From NCBI GenBank assembly GCA_005893305.1, contig VBOZ01000025.1, positions 1-64,000 on the forward strand: a stretch of DNA of 64,000 bases. Reading direction: 5' to 3'. A program made the translations under genes and the position numbers. This DNA comes from Candidatus Eisenbacteria bacterium. Lineage in GTDB: Bacteria; Eisenbacteria; RBG-16-71-46; SZUA-252. Positions 36,102 to 44,290 of the stretch are shown one piece after another. The number at the start of each line of letters is the position of its first letter. Within the stretch, counting starts at the first letter, position 1. A model generated the notes under the pieces. The model worked only from the letters and a program-made list of their open reading frames with translations. It was not told the origin of the DNA and did no database searches.

Positions 36102-38471
36102 ATGCAGACCATTCCCGGCCCAGCGGTAGAAAGCCCCGCCCGATCCCGCGCGATCCTCGTCGTCCCGTGCTACAACGAGGAGCAGCGCCTGCGCGTGGAT
36201 GAGTTCGCGGCGTTCTTCGCGGCCGTCCCTGATGTGGACGTGATCTTCGTGGACGACGGGAGCCGTGACCAGACGGCCGCCGTCATCCTCGCCTTCTGCG
36301 AGAAGTTTCCGGCTCGCGCCTGGCTGTTGCAGCTGCCGCGAAACGTGGGGAAAGCCGAGGCGGTCCGCCAAGGCTTCCTCGCCGCGCTCGCCAAGCCGGC
36401 CGACTTCATCGGCTTCTGGGACGCCGATCTCGCGACGCCGCTCGACGCGGTCCCCAGCTTCCTCGCCCAGTTCGTGGCGCGCCGCGAGCTGGAGATGGTG
36501 CTGGGCTCGCGCGTGCTGATGCTGGGCCGTGCCATCGAGCGCAATAAGCTGCGCCACTACGCGGGCCGATGCTTCGCGACGATCGTGTCGTGGATCCTGG
36601 ACCTCCCGACGTACGACACGCAGTGCGGCGCCAAGCTCTTCCGGGTCACCCCGACCCTGGTCCACATCTTCGGATCTCCATTCCTGTCGCGATGGGTGTT
36701 CGACGTGGAGATCCTCGCCAGGCTCTCGGAGGAGCGCGCGCGTTCGGGGGGTCTTCCGTCCAAAGAGTGCGTCGCCGAGCTGCCGCTCCAGGCATGGCAG
36801 GATGTAAAAGGCTCAAAGATCGGCCCGTTCGAGATCTTCCGGGTCGTTCGCGACCTGTGGCGGATCCGACGATGGTACATGCAGGCACTGGACGAGGCCG
36901 AAGGCATACGGGAGGAATCCGCATCGTCTCCGGGCTCGAGCCAACCGACCCCTGGGGATGCCCCCGCGAAATCGGGCCCTGTGCTGACAACACCGTTCGT
37001 GCTCGCGGTCGTTCTTGTATGGGCCGTCGCGTCGCTCCGCCTCTTCTTCAGATCGGGGTCGGGCGAGCACGACACGTTCATGATGGCCGCCGGCGTTGTG
37101 CGCGGCGCCCAAACAGGGGACGTGATCAACCCGCTTTGCTATGACCCGGGCCTTCAGTTTCTCTTCTACTACCTCTTCCACTTGTTCACCGTGTCCTGGA
37201 TTCCATCGGCGGCGAACGTGCTCGGGATCATGAATGTGGCCGGGGGCCTGTCAGGGCTCGCGACCCCATTCCTGCTCGCGATCGTGCTCACTCCGGCCAT
37301 GCGCGACCCGGCCCGCGCCCGCCTGGCCGTGCTGCTGTTTCTCGTCGGTCCCCTCTACCTCTTCACCGTTTCGTATGGACACCCGTTCTCGGTGGCGCTG
37401 CTGGTCTTCCTTCTCTCCTGGGTCCTCCTGCGACCGCTCTTCGGCCTCTCCCAGAGCCGTCTCGGATGGGCCCGGATCGCGGCAGCTGCGGCGATCCAAT
37501 CCGTCGCGCTCATGATTCGATTCGAGCAGGTCGCCGTCTTCGCGGTGTTGATGCTCGGCGTGGCGGCTCTGGGACGTGAGCGCGTCTGGCGGAGATTGGC
37601 GATCTCGGGCGGCACCTTCGCCGCGGCGGTGACCGCGTGGCTCGTGGTCCGGAATCTCCTTGTACCCCACGGCAAGTCGTTCGCAAGCAAGGTCCCCGTT
37701 CTGCTCAGCGCGCTTCATCCCGCGCAGGCAAGGTGGGGCACGGTCCACTTACTTTCCGAGGTGGGCTTGCCGCTCCTGGCCGGCGGCGCGTGGATCGCGT
37801 TCGACGCGGCCCGCAGACGGAAATTCGGGCTCCTCCTTCTGGGCTTGGCCGGCGTTCTGCCGACCATCGCCATCTACCTCGGAAACCCAAGCCCGCCGAG
37901 GCATTTCTACGTCGCGGCGCTCGGGCTCGCGTGCCTGATCGCGGCCGGCATCTCCAGCCGGCGGATCACGCGCTGGAATGTGGCGCTTCCCGTCATCCTG
38001 GCCGGGAACCTCGTGCTCCCATGGGCGCTGATGGCCGTGGATGGGAGGACCTATCCGGATCGCGCGATGGTCACCTACAACGTCCTCGAGCGCACGGAGA
38101 GGGACAAGGCGCAGATCCGAGCCGCGTTTCCGTTCTACGCCCGCCTCATGGAGCAGGCGCACGGCCGGACAGTCGTGGTCTTTGGGAGCTGGATCCACGT
38201 CGCGGAGCTCATGTCGGGCCTTGTCGATGTTCCGGGCACCACCATCGGACGGGCTTCGATCTCCGGTGTGAAGTCCGCGCTGGAGATGCGCGGGCTCGGC
38301 ATGGACGTGTACGCGGTCGAGACCTACGATCCCGCTTACGTGGAGGCCGCCGAGAAGGAACTGCGAAAGACGAACCCGGACGTCATGATCGTTTCCCTCG
38401 TCGAGGGTGGTCCCAGGATCAACGATCTGCACCTGACGATTCCCTCCGAGGTCTACTGGTGGGGGGCGTAG
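36102..38471 (+). CDS. GT2 glycosyltransferase fused to a GT39-like membrane domain
   Basis: The 789 residues fall into two parts. Residues 15-260 are a GT2 domain close to dolichyl-/polyprenyl-phosphate hexose synthases (ILVVPCYNEEQRLR, VIFVDDGSRDQTAAV, NVGKAEAVRQGF, FWDADLATPLD, TYDTQCGAKLF, RWVFDVEIL). After a Ser/Pro-rich linker (about 270-295), residues 300-640 hold about nine hydrophobic segments like GT39 transferases, with a soluble tail to 789. Such a fusion could make a lipid-linked sugar on the inside and use it on the outside. That coupling is inference. Confidence 0.8.
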   Translation: MQTIPGPAVESPARSRAILVVPCYNEEQRLRVDEFAAFFAAVPDVDVIFVDDGSRDQTAAVILAFCEKFPARAWLLQLPRNVGKAEAVRQGFLAALAKPADFIGFWDADLATPLDAVPSFLAQFVARRELEMVLGSRVLMLGRAIERNKLRHYAGRCFATIVSWILDLPTYDTQCGAKLFRVTPTLVHIFGSPFLSRWVFDVEILARLSEERARSGGLPSKECVAELPLQAWQDVKGSKIGPFEIFRVVRDLWRIRRWYMQALDEAEGIREESASSPGSSQPTPGDAPAKSGPVLTTPFVLAVVLVWAVASLRLFFRSGSGEHDTFMMAAGVVRGAQTGDVINPLCYDPGLQFLFYYLFHLFTVSWIPSAANVLGIMNVAGGLSGLATPFLLAIVLTPAMRDPARARLAVLLFLVGPLYLFTVSYGHPFSVALLVFLLSWVLLRPLFGLSQSRLGWARIAAAAAIQSVALMIRFEQVAVFAVLMLGVAALGRERVWRRLAISGGTFAAAVTAWLVVRNLLVPHGKSFASKVPVLLSALHPAQARWGTVHLLSEVGLPLLAGGAWIAFDAARRRKFGLLLLGLAGVLPTIAIYLGNPSPPRHFYVAALGLACLIAAGISSRRITRWNVALPVILAGNLVLPWALMAVDGRTYPDRAMVTYNVLERTERDKAQIRAAFPFYARLMEQAHGRTVVVFGSWIHVAELMSGLVDVPGTTIGRASISGVKSALEMRGLGMDVYAVETYDPAYVEAAEKELRKTNPDVMIVSLVEGGPRINDLHLTIPSEVYWWGA

Positions 38472-38492
38472 CAGGATGGCCCTGCCGCGCGT

Positions 38493-39119
38493 GTGATCTC
38501 CGCGCCCGAAGCGCTCAAGCGTCTCCGCGAAGGGAACCGCCGATTCGCGTCCGAAGCCGGCAGCGCGCGCGAGGTCGCGACGCCGGCGCGCCGGCGCGAG
38601 CTCGCCGCGGGCCAAGAGCCCTTCGCGATCATTCTCGGGTGCTCCGACTCGCGAGTGCCGGCCGAGATGGTCTTCGATCAAGGACTCGGCGAGCTCTTCG
38701 TGATCCGGGTCGCCGGCAATATCGTCGCGCCTTCGCAGGTCGGGAGCGTCGAGTTCGCCGCGGAGCGGTTCGGCACGCTGCTGTCGGTGGTTCTGGGCCA
38801 CTCGAAGTGCGGCGCCATTCAGGCGACGCTCGAGGAGCTGATGCGCCCTCGCGAAGCCCAATCGCGAAATCTGCAGTCGATCGTCGACCGCATCCGGCCG
38901 TCCGTGGAGCCGCTGCTCGCGACCCACCTGCGCCACGAGCACGACGCTCTGGTGGAGGAGGCCGTTCGGGCCAACATCCGCCGGTCCGCGAGCCAGCTCC
39001 GCCACGGTTCCGAGATTCTCGACCACCTCGTTCGGAACGACGGATTCGTGGTGGTGGGGGCGGAGTATTCACTGGACACCGGGATCGTCGACTTCTTCGA
39101 CGGCGCGCCGGGGGACTAG
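38493..39119 (+). CDS. Beta-class carbonic anhydrase
   Basis: This 208-residue zinc enzyme interconverts CO2 and bicarbonate. Zinc ligands and the catalytic dyad are visible: ILGCSDSRVPAEMVFD (Cys, with the Asp-Arg dyad) and VVLGHSKCGAIQA (His and Cys). The conserved RVAGNIV lies between them. It is full length for the family. GTG 38493 follows the fusion gene by 21 bases and may be co-transcribed. tRNA-Arg follows. Confidence 0.93.
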   Translation: MISAPEALKRLREGNRRFASEAGSAREVATPARRRELAAGQEPFAIILGCSDSRVPAEMVFDQGLGELFVIRVAGNIVAPSQVGSVEFAAERFGTLLSVVLGHSKCGAIQATLEELMRPREAQSRNLQSIVDRIRPSVEPLLATHLRHEHDALVEEAVRANIRRSASQLRHGSEILDHLVRNDGFVVVGAEYSLDTGIVDFFDGAPGD

Positions 39120-39136
39120 GGCGCGGCTCCCGGGCC

Positions 39137-39165
39137 TTTCCAGACCGGGCTCGACTCTGTAGAAT
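39137..39165 (+). promoter_or_regulatory. Predicted sigma70-type promoter of tRNA-Arg(CCG)
   Basis: TTTCCA (39137-39142) and TAGAAT (39160-39165) are separated by 17 bases. The second box ends 11 bases before the tRNA, the same spacing as in front of tRNA-Arg(CCU). Confidence 0.5.
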
Positions 39166-39176
39166 GATCCGTTCTT

Positions 39177-39253
39177 GCGCCCGTAGCTCAGCTGGATAGA
39201 GCGTCTGCCTCCGGAGCAGAAGGCCAGGGGTTCGAATCCCTTCGGGCGCACCA
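39177..39253 (+). tRNA. tRNA-Arg (anticodon CCG)
   Basis: The cloverleaf is complete. The acceptor stem GCGCCCG pairs with CGGGCGC. The D stem is GCTC/GAGC. The anticodon stem TCTGC/GCAGA carries loop CTCCGGA with anticodon CCG. The T stem AGGGG/CCCTT carries loop TTCGAAT, and CCA is encoded. It reads CGG. Confidence 0.95.
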
Positions 39254-39261
39254 ACTCAAAC

Positions 39262-39507
39262 ATGGCCGATTCCCCGAGTTCGTTCCGCTGGACCGAGCGG
39301 CGTATGGCGCGCCTCGCCACAATGCTGATCAGCGGCGCGGTCGTGGTGGCTGATCTTCTTCTCCTGTTCGTCTTCGTACGGTCCGCTTCCACCCTCCCTG
39401 GGGGCTGGAAGGCCTACTGGTATATCCCCGCGGCGATCGCCGGCGTATTCCTCTTCGCCCTGTATCGCTTCCGCCGTCAGCTCTTCCTTTTCCTCCAGGA
39501 CGAATAG
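39262..39507 (+). CDS. Small membrane protein with two transmembrane helices
   Basis: This 81-residue product has two hydrophobic stretches, about 20-42 and 53-67, with a basic segment RFRRQ after the second. I recognise no family. It lies just after tRNA-Arg and may be transcribed with it. No strong ribosome-binding site is visible. Confidence 0.5.
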   Translation: MADSPSSFRWTERRMARLATMLISGAVVVADLLLLFVFVRSASTLPGGWKAYWYIPAAIAGVFLFALYRFRRQLFLFLQDE

Positions 39508-39548
39508 CGCGCAAATCGGGGCACGGAGATTGCATTTAACTCCGCGCC

Positions 39549-40682
39549 GTGGAGTCCCAGTCCCGGAAAATCATGCAACCTGCAACGGATGACCTTGCAG
39601 GCAACGAGCTGTTCTTTGCCACCCTCCAGGAAATTACCAGCCTGATCAATGGCGGGAGGGCGCAGGAGACCATCTTCGAGTCGGTCTTGAGCTGCGCGCT
39701 CCAGATGCTCCACGCCCAGGCGGTCTTCCTCATCACGGTGGACGGCGGTCGGATTCGGAAGTTCGCGCGCCGCGTCTCCCCGGATGGTCAGCTCCACAAC
39801 CTCGAGCGCTACGAGCTGCCGAATCACGCCGGAATCTCGCGCTGGGTGCTCCTCGAGGGCCAGCCGGTGCACGTGCCGGACGTCGGCACGGATCCGCGGT
39901 ACCACCCGAGCGTCGACTCCCTACCGGGCCTGCGGACGTCGGCGGTCCTGGCCGCGCCCCTCAAGGTAAGGGACGCGGTCCTCGGCGTGCTGGTGGCGGT
40001 GAACCGGGTCCAGTCGACGCCGTTCGATATGCGCCATCTTCGCGTTCTCTCGCTCCTCGCGAACCAGACCGCGATCGCGATCGAGAACGGGAAGCTCTAT
40101 CGGCGCGCGGAACAGCTGGCGGTGACCGACGACTTGACCCAGGTCTACAACTACCGATTCCTGAAAATGGCGCTCCGGCGCGAAGTGAAGCGCGCGGCCC
40201 GATTCAGTCAGCGGTTCTCCGTGCTGATGATCGACGTGGACAATCTGAAACGCTACAACGACCAGAACGGGCATCTGCGGGGGAGCGAGGTGCTCCGCCA
40301 GGTCGCCCAGATCCTGGTGCGGGAGGCGCGCTCGATCGACCTGGTGGCCAAGTACGGCGGGGACGAGTTTGTCGTCATCCTTCCGCAGACGCTGCGGGAC
40401 GGCGCCCACGTGCTCGCCGAGCGGGTGAAGCAGTCGGTCGAGTCGACCGCGTTTCCCCTCGTGCTCCCCGGCGTGATCACGGTCAGCCTCGGCGTCGCGA
40501 CCTACCCCGAGAACGGCTTTACCGCGGGGGAGCTTTTGGAAGCAGCCGACCTCGGCCTTTATTCCGCGAAGCAGGCCGGCAAGAACCAGGTCGCGGCCGC
40601 GCCAGAGATCCCCGCAGGCACGGCCCGCGCCAAGATGGAGGGTTCGAACAGCCCCGAGGAGGGGGACGGGGAATCGTTTTGA
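39549..40682 (+). CDS. GAF-GGDEF diguanylate cyclase
   Basis: The 377-residue protein has an N-terminal GAF domain (about 25-190: LFFATLQEITSLINGG, HAGISRWVLLEGQPVHVPDV, APLKVRDAVLGVLVAVNR). A GGDEF domain follows (about 195-360: TDDLTQVYNYRFL, MIDVDNLKRYND, KYGGDEFVVILP, VSLGVATYP). The intact GGDEF signature predicts c-di-GMP synthesis. RSID five residues upstream is a product-inhibition I-site. The GAF ligand is unknown. The exopolysaccharide locus lies only three genes downstream, and c-di-GMP often controls such loci, so a functional link is plausible. Confidence 0.92.
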   Translation: MESQSRKIMQPATDDLAGNELFFATLQEITSLINGGRAQETIFESVLSCALQMLHAQAVFLITVDGGRIRKFARRVSPDGQLHNLERYELPNHAGISRWVLLEGQPVHVPDVGTDPRYHPSVDSLPGLRTSAVLAAPLKVRDAVLGVLVAVNRVQSTPFDMRHLRVLSLLANQTAIAIENGKLYRRAEQLAVTDDLTQVYNYRFLKMALRREVKRAARFSQRFSVLMIDVDNLKRYNDQNGHLRGSEVLRQVAQILVREARSIDLVAKYGGDEFVVILPQTLRDGAHVLAERVKQSVESTAFPLVLPGVITVSLGVATYPENGFTAGELLEAADLGLYSAKQAGKNQVAAAPEIPAGTARAKMEGSNSPEEGDGESF

Positions 40683-40713
40683 CTCACCACGCGGGCCCCG
40701 CTAAGGTCTGCCC

Positions 40714-41379
40714 GTGCCCGCAACGCTTCACGACCCCGCGCTAGTTCTCCTCTCGCTTCTCGCCGTCGGATCTCTTGTCTTTGGCGCGCGCGCGATCATC
40801 ACCACGGGCCGCATTTCCCCGCCCTCCCTCCGAAAGGTGCTCCACGCCGCGGTGGGGGCGTGGACCCTCCTCGTCACCCCCTTTTTCCAGCATCTCGGCT
40901 GGGCGGTGGTCCCTCCCGTTCTGTTCGGCGCGCTGAACGCGTCGGGGAAGGCCAAGAGCCTCATGCCGACGATGGCTGAGACGCCCGCGGAGGCACGCGG
41001 GCTATGGACGTTCCCGCTCGGGGTGCTCGTCACCTACCTCCTCTTCTGGGAGGAGAGCGGTCGAAGAGCGATTCTGGCAGGTCTCGCGGCGCTCGCCTTC
41101 GCGGATCCGATCGCTGCGGTCGTCGGCTCCCGATTCGGTCAACGGCGCTTCCAAGGGTTTGGGCACGGCCGTACCGTCGAAGGGTCGGCCGCGTTCTTCC
41201 TGGTGGCCGGAATCGGGATCGGGCTTGTGGCGTCGGGAGGCGGGGGAGAGGCGTTCCCCTGGCGCATGGGGATCGGATGCGGCCTCGCGGGGGCGGCGGC
41301 CGAGGCGCTCACGCCGTCCGGATGGGACAACGTGACGATCCCGCTCACCGTCGCCGCCGCTTACAACCTCCTCGCTTGA
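40714..41379 (+). CDS. Phytol/dolichol kinase-like (VTE5-type) membrane protein
   Basis: This 221-residue integral membrane protein has the CTP-dependent polyprenol kinase pattern of the CdsA-like family: RKVLHAAVGAWTLL, FADPIAAVVGSRFG, GHGRTVEGSAAFF and EALTPSGWDNVTIPL. About six membrane helices are present. Plant VTE5 and related bacterial proteins phosphorylate phytol or farnesol with CTP. The next gene belongs to the family of the second kinase, VTE6. The pair probably salvages a prenyl alcohol; this is inferred from family and context. Confidence 0.8.
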   Translation: MPATLHDPALVLLSLLAVGSLVFGARAIITTGRISPPSLRKVLHAAVGAWTLLVTPFFQHLGWAVVPPVLFGALNASGKAKSLMPTMAETPAEARGLWTFPLGVLVTYLLFWEESGRRAILAGLAALAFADPIAAVVGSRFGQRRFQGFGHGRTVEGSAAFFLVAGIGIGLVASGGGGEAFPWRMGIGCGLAGAAAEALTPSGWDNVTIPLTVAAAYNLLA

Positions 41380-41380
41380 G

Positions 41381-42118
41381 ATGCTGATCACGGGCGCAAC
41401 CGTCGTCGCGCTCGCGCTGGCAACGGCCGGTGCCGTGGTCGTTCGGGTCACGGGGCAGGGGACCCGGGCGGGCGCGGGCGCGGGGCTGGTCGTCGCGTAC
41501 CTCTGCATCCTTGGCCTGGGCCCAGGCGCGCTCCTCCCGCTCGCTGTGTTTGTTCTCGGGGCGGGCGCCCTCACGCGCCTCGGCCGCCCGACGAAGCAAG
41601 CTGCCGGCGCCGCCGAGGCGAATGAAGGGAGGCGCGGCGGATGGCACGTCGCGGCGAAGCTCGGCATTCCGGCTCTCCTCGGGATCGCCGGGATCCTAGG
41701 GCACCGTGGTCCCCCACTTTCGTTCGCTTTCGCCGCCGCGTTGGCGGGCGCGTTCGCGGATACGAGCGGGACGGAGATCGGGCCTCTGGGAGGCGGCTTC
41801 GCGTTCGCGCTCCGCGATGGACGTTTCAGGCGTCTGCCACACGGGACGCCGGGGGGAATCAGCATGACCGGCTTGATCGCCTCGGCGGTGGCGGCCGCTG
41901 CCGTGGCCTGGGCCTCGGCCCTCTCGGGGCTCATCGGCGGATCCTCGGGACCGGGCATCGTCGCCGCCGCGGGGTTCAGCGCGGCGTTGCTCGAGAGCGT
42001 GATCGCCGCGACGCCGCTGGGCCGGCCGCTCCGACACTTCGGAAGGAACGTCATGGTGTCGGCGGTCGCCTCCGCGATCGGCTACTGGGCGGGTTCGTCG
42101 GGTTGGGGAAGAGCGTGA
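41381..42118 (+). CDS. DUF92/TMEM19 (VTE6-like) membrane protein
   Basis: The 245-residue protein is highly hydrophobic and matches DUF92: GLGPGALLPLAVFVLGAGALTRLG, AGAFADTSGTEIGPLGGG, and the loop RRLPHGTPGGISMTGLIAS. Plant VTE6 of this family phosphorylates phytyl phosphate to phytyl diphosphate. It starts one base after the VTE5-like gene, so the two are co-expressed. The stop overlaps the wecB GTG. Confidence 0.8.
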   Translation: MLITGATVVALALATAGAVVVRVTGQGTRAGAGAGLVVAYLCILGLGPGALLPLAVFVLGAGALTRLGRPTKQAAGAAEANEGRRGGWHVAAKLGIPALLGIAGILGHRGPPLSFAFAAALAGAFADTSGTEIGPLGGGFAFALRDGRFRRLPHGTPGGISMTGLIASAVAAAAVAWASALSGLIGGSSGPGIVAAAGFSAALLESVIAATPLGRPLRHFGRNVMVSAVASAIGYWAGSSGWGRA

Positions 42119-43209
42119 CCAAGGAGATCGTCTGCGTCGTGGGGGCTCGGCCGAATTTCATGAAGATGGCGCCAATCCTAGAGTCGCTCCGGCCCAACCC
42201 CGAGATCCAACCCTTCCTCGTTCACACGGGCCAGCATTACGACGCGGAGATGTCCCGTGTCTTCTTTGACGAGCTCGGCCTCCCGGAGCCGGATCAAAAT
42301 CTCGAGATCGGCAGCGGCACCCACGGGCGCCAGACCGGGCAGATCATGAGCGCCTTCGACGCGCTCCTCGAAGGTCGGAGCACGAGCGCCGTGGTCGTGG
42401 TGGGCGACGTCAACTCCACGATGGCGTGCGGCCTCGTCGCCGTGAAACGCGGTATCCCCCTGGCGCACGTGGAGGCGGGCCTTCGAAGCTGGGATCGGAG
42501 TATGCCGGAGGAGATCAACCGGCTGGTGACCGATGCGGTCTCTGATCTCCTCTTCGCGACCTCCGAGGACGCGGTCACCAACCTGGCCGCCGAGGGCATT
42601 CCGGCCTCACGGGTGCGGTTGGTCGGCAACCCGATGATCGACACACTCAGACGGAACGAGCCGGCGGCCCGTGGGAAGCGGACCTGGGAGCGCTTCGGTC
42701 TTTCCGAGCGTGGTTACGCGCTCGTGACCCTGCATCGACCGAGCAACGTAGATAATTCCAATAATCTTCGGGCAATCCTTCACGCGCTGGATGAACTTTC
42801 CCGACGCATCCCGATTCTATTTCCGGCGCATCCCCGAACGCTGGAGCGAATTCGCCGAGGGGATATCCGGCCGGGCGTCGCGCTCACCCTGACCCGCCCC
42901 GTGGGGTACCTCGATTTCCTCAGCCTCATGACGGCGGCCCGTTTCGTTTTGACGGACAGCGGCGGCGTCCAGGAAGAAACCACGGCTCTCGGGGTACCTT
43001 GTTTGACGCTCCGCGAAAATACGGAGCGACCGGTGACGGTCTCGGAAGGGACCAACAAAATCCTCGGGGCTGACCCAGCAGCGATCGTGTCCGCCGCTGA
43101 GGAGTTGCTCCAAGGGGGCCCGCCAAGCCCTCGTTTTCCAGCATTGTGGGACGGTCACGCCGGCCAACGCATCGCGGCCGAGCTCGGTGAGTTTCTCGGG
43201 TGCCCTTGA
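42115..43209 (+). CDS. wecB: UDP-N-acetylglucosamine 2-epimerase (non-hydrolysing)
   Basis: WecB interconverts UDP-GlcNAc and UDP-ManNAc. GTG 42115 overlaps the previous stop and gives 364 residues beginning TKEIVCVVGARPNFMKMAPI. Other family motifs are HTGQHYDAEMS, GDVNSTMACGLVAVKRGIPLAHVEAGLRS, PEEINRLVTD, TLHRPSNVD, FPAHPRT, and TDSGGVQEETTALGVPCLTLRENTERPVTV. It provides amino-sugar precursors for the polysaccharide locus, whose promoter overlaps its stop. Confidence 0.95.
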   Translation: MTKEIVCVVGARPNFMKMAPILESLRPNPEIQPFLVHTGQHYDAEMSRVFFDELGLPEPDQNLEIGSGTHGRQTGQIMSAFDALLEGRSTSAVVVVGDVNSTMACGLVAVKRGIPLAHVEAGLRSWDRSMPEEINRLVTDAVSDLLFATSEDAVTNLAAEGIPASRVRLVGNPMIDTLRRNEPAARGKRTWERFGLSERGYALVTLHRPSNVDNSNNLRAILHALDELSRRIPILFPAHPRTLERIRRGDIRPGVALTLTRPVGYLDFLSLMTAARFVLTDSGGVQEETTALGVPCLTLRENTERPVTVSEGTNKILGADPAAIVSAAEELLQGGPPSPRFPALWDGHAGQRIAAELGEFLGCP

Positions 43210-43234
43210 CAGGGTGGAGGGGTGTTGATAGACT
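43206..43234 (+). promoter_or_regulatory. Predicted strong sigma70-type promoter of the polysaccharide export operon
   Basis: TTGACA (43206-43211), a 17-base spacer, and TAGACT (43229-43234) make a near-consensus promoter. The TGA stop of wecB lies inside the -35 box. The expected start site is about 43241, at the first in-frame ATG of the next gene, so that ATG is unlikely to be the start codon. Confidence 0.7.
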
Positions 43235-43267
43235 CATTCGATGCCAGGTATGTTCAATAGGAGCAAC

Positions 43268-44281
43268 GTGATCCCCGTGTCCTACACGCTGGACAACGGC
43301 GGCGTTGGGGGAATGGCTTCCATCTTGCTCCGCGGCCTTTGGATCGGACTCGTGGCGGCCGTTTGGATCGGGATTAGCGTCTCCCCGACCCTCGCCCAGG
43401 AGGCCCCTGCGGGCAACGCGAACAACGCAAATAAGAAGATCGAGCGCGGCGACATCATCCGTGTCGATGTCGCGGGCCGGCAAGATCTCTCGGGCCTGTA
43501 CACCGTGGACAACAATGGGATGATTACGCTCCCGATGGTGGGAACGGTGAGCGCGGGGAGCCGTACGGTCAGCGACCTCACATCGGACCTGTCGCGCCGT
43601 TACTCGTTGATTGACCGGGACATCCTGAGAGTCACGGCCTCGCTGGCGGAATATCGGACCGGGAAAATCTACGTGCTGGGCGGGGTCGTCCGACCAGGTG
43701 GGTACAGCTTCTCGGAGATGCCGAACGTCTGGGACGCGATCGCGGAGGCGGGAGGGGCCACCCAGGATGCGATCCTGACCGCGGTCGAGATCATCCCCGC
43801 GGACCCGAAATCCGGTCGCGCGTCCCGTGCCATCGACGTCGCGGCGGCCATGCAGGCTGGGAGGCTGGACAAGCTCGAGCGGCTTCGTCCAGGCGACACG
43901 GTCCGAATTCCAAGGACCAGCGGCCAAGGGGCCGTCGATTCGAACGTCGTCTATATCTTTGGAGCGATCATGACGCCTGGAGCGCACCCTTACGCTCCGG
44001 ACCTTGTGACGGCGCTCATCCGCGCCGGCGGCCCATCGCCCGACGCGAATCTCAGGAATGTCGAGATCGTGCGCAGGAGCGGGTTGGGCGTCTTGAGCCT
44101 CAAAATCGACATGAGAAACTATTTGGGCCGCGGCGACCTCTCGGGAAACCCGGCGCTGCAAACAGGGGACACCGTCTATTTGCCCCGGATGAGGGCCTCT
44201 TCCAAGGCGACCACCGTGCTTGCGGTGCTTGCTCCGTTGGCGGCCCTCGTCACATCCATCGTCGTCTTGACCCGTAGGTAG
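43268..44281 (+). CDS. wza: Polysaccharide export outer-membrane protein (OPX, Wza-like)
   Basis: The GTG at 43268 has AGGAG four bases upstream and gives about 337 residues. ATG 43241 would sit at the predicted transcription start, and ATG 43313 begins right at the signal peptide (MASILLRGLWIGLVAAV, ending near TLAQ). The poly-export domain follows (ERGDIIRVDVAG, YTVDNNGMITLPMVGTVSA, LTSDLSRRYSLI). Two SLBB-type domains come next (KIYVLGGVVRPGGYSF, VVYIFGAIMTPGAHPY). A C-terminal hydrophobic helix (VLAVLAPLAALVTSIVV) could cross the outer membrane, as in Wza. It forms the export channel for the glycan. Confidence 0.88.
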   Translation: MIPVSYTLDNGGVGGMASILLRGLWIGLVAAVWIGISVSPTLAQEAPAGNANNANKKIERGDIIRVDVAGRQDLSGLYTVDNNGMITLPMVGTVSAGSRTVSDLTSDLSRRYSLIDRDILRVTASLAEYRTGKIYVLGGVVRPGGYSFSEMPNVWDAIAEAGGATQDAILTAVEIIPADPKSGRASRAIDVAAAMQAGRLDKLERLRPGDTVRIPRTSGQGAVDSNVVYIFGAIMTPGAHPYAPDLVTALIRAGGPSPDANLRNVEIVRRSGLGVLSLKIDMRNYLGRGDLSGNPALQTGDTVYLPRMRASSKATTVLAVLAPLAALVTSIVVLTRR

Positions 44282-44290
44282 GCAGTCCTG

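Noticed and set aside
37637-39199. 520-codon plus-strand frame overlapping the GT2-GT39 fusion and carbonic anhydrase
   Set aside because: It covers two well-supported genes in another frame and is Arg/Gly/Ala-rich without motifs.
41002-42054. 350-codon minus-strand frame opposite the VTE5/VTE6-like pair
   Set aside because: It is antisense to two conserved membrane proteins and has low-complexity Ala/Pro/Arg composition.
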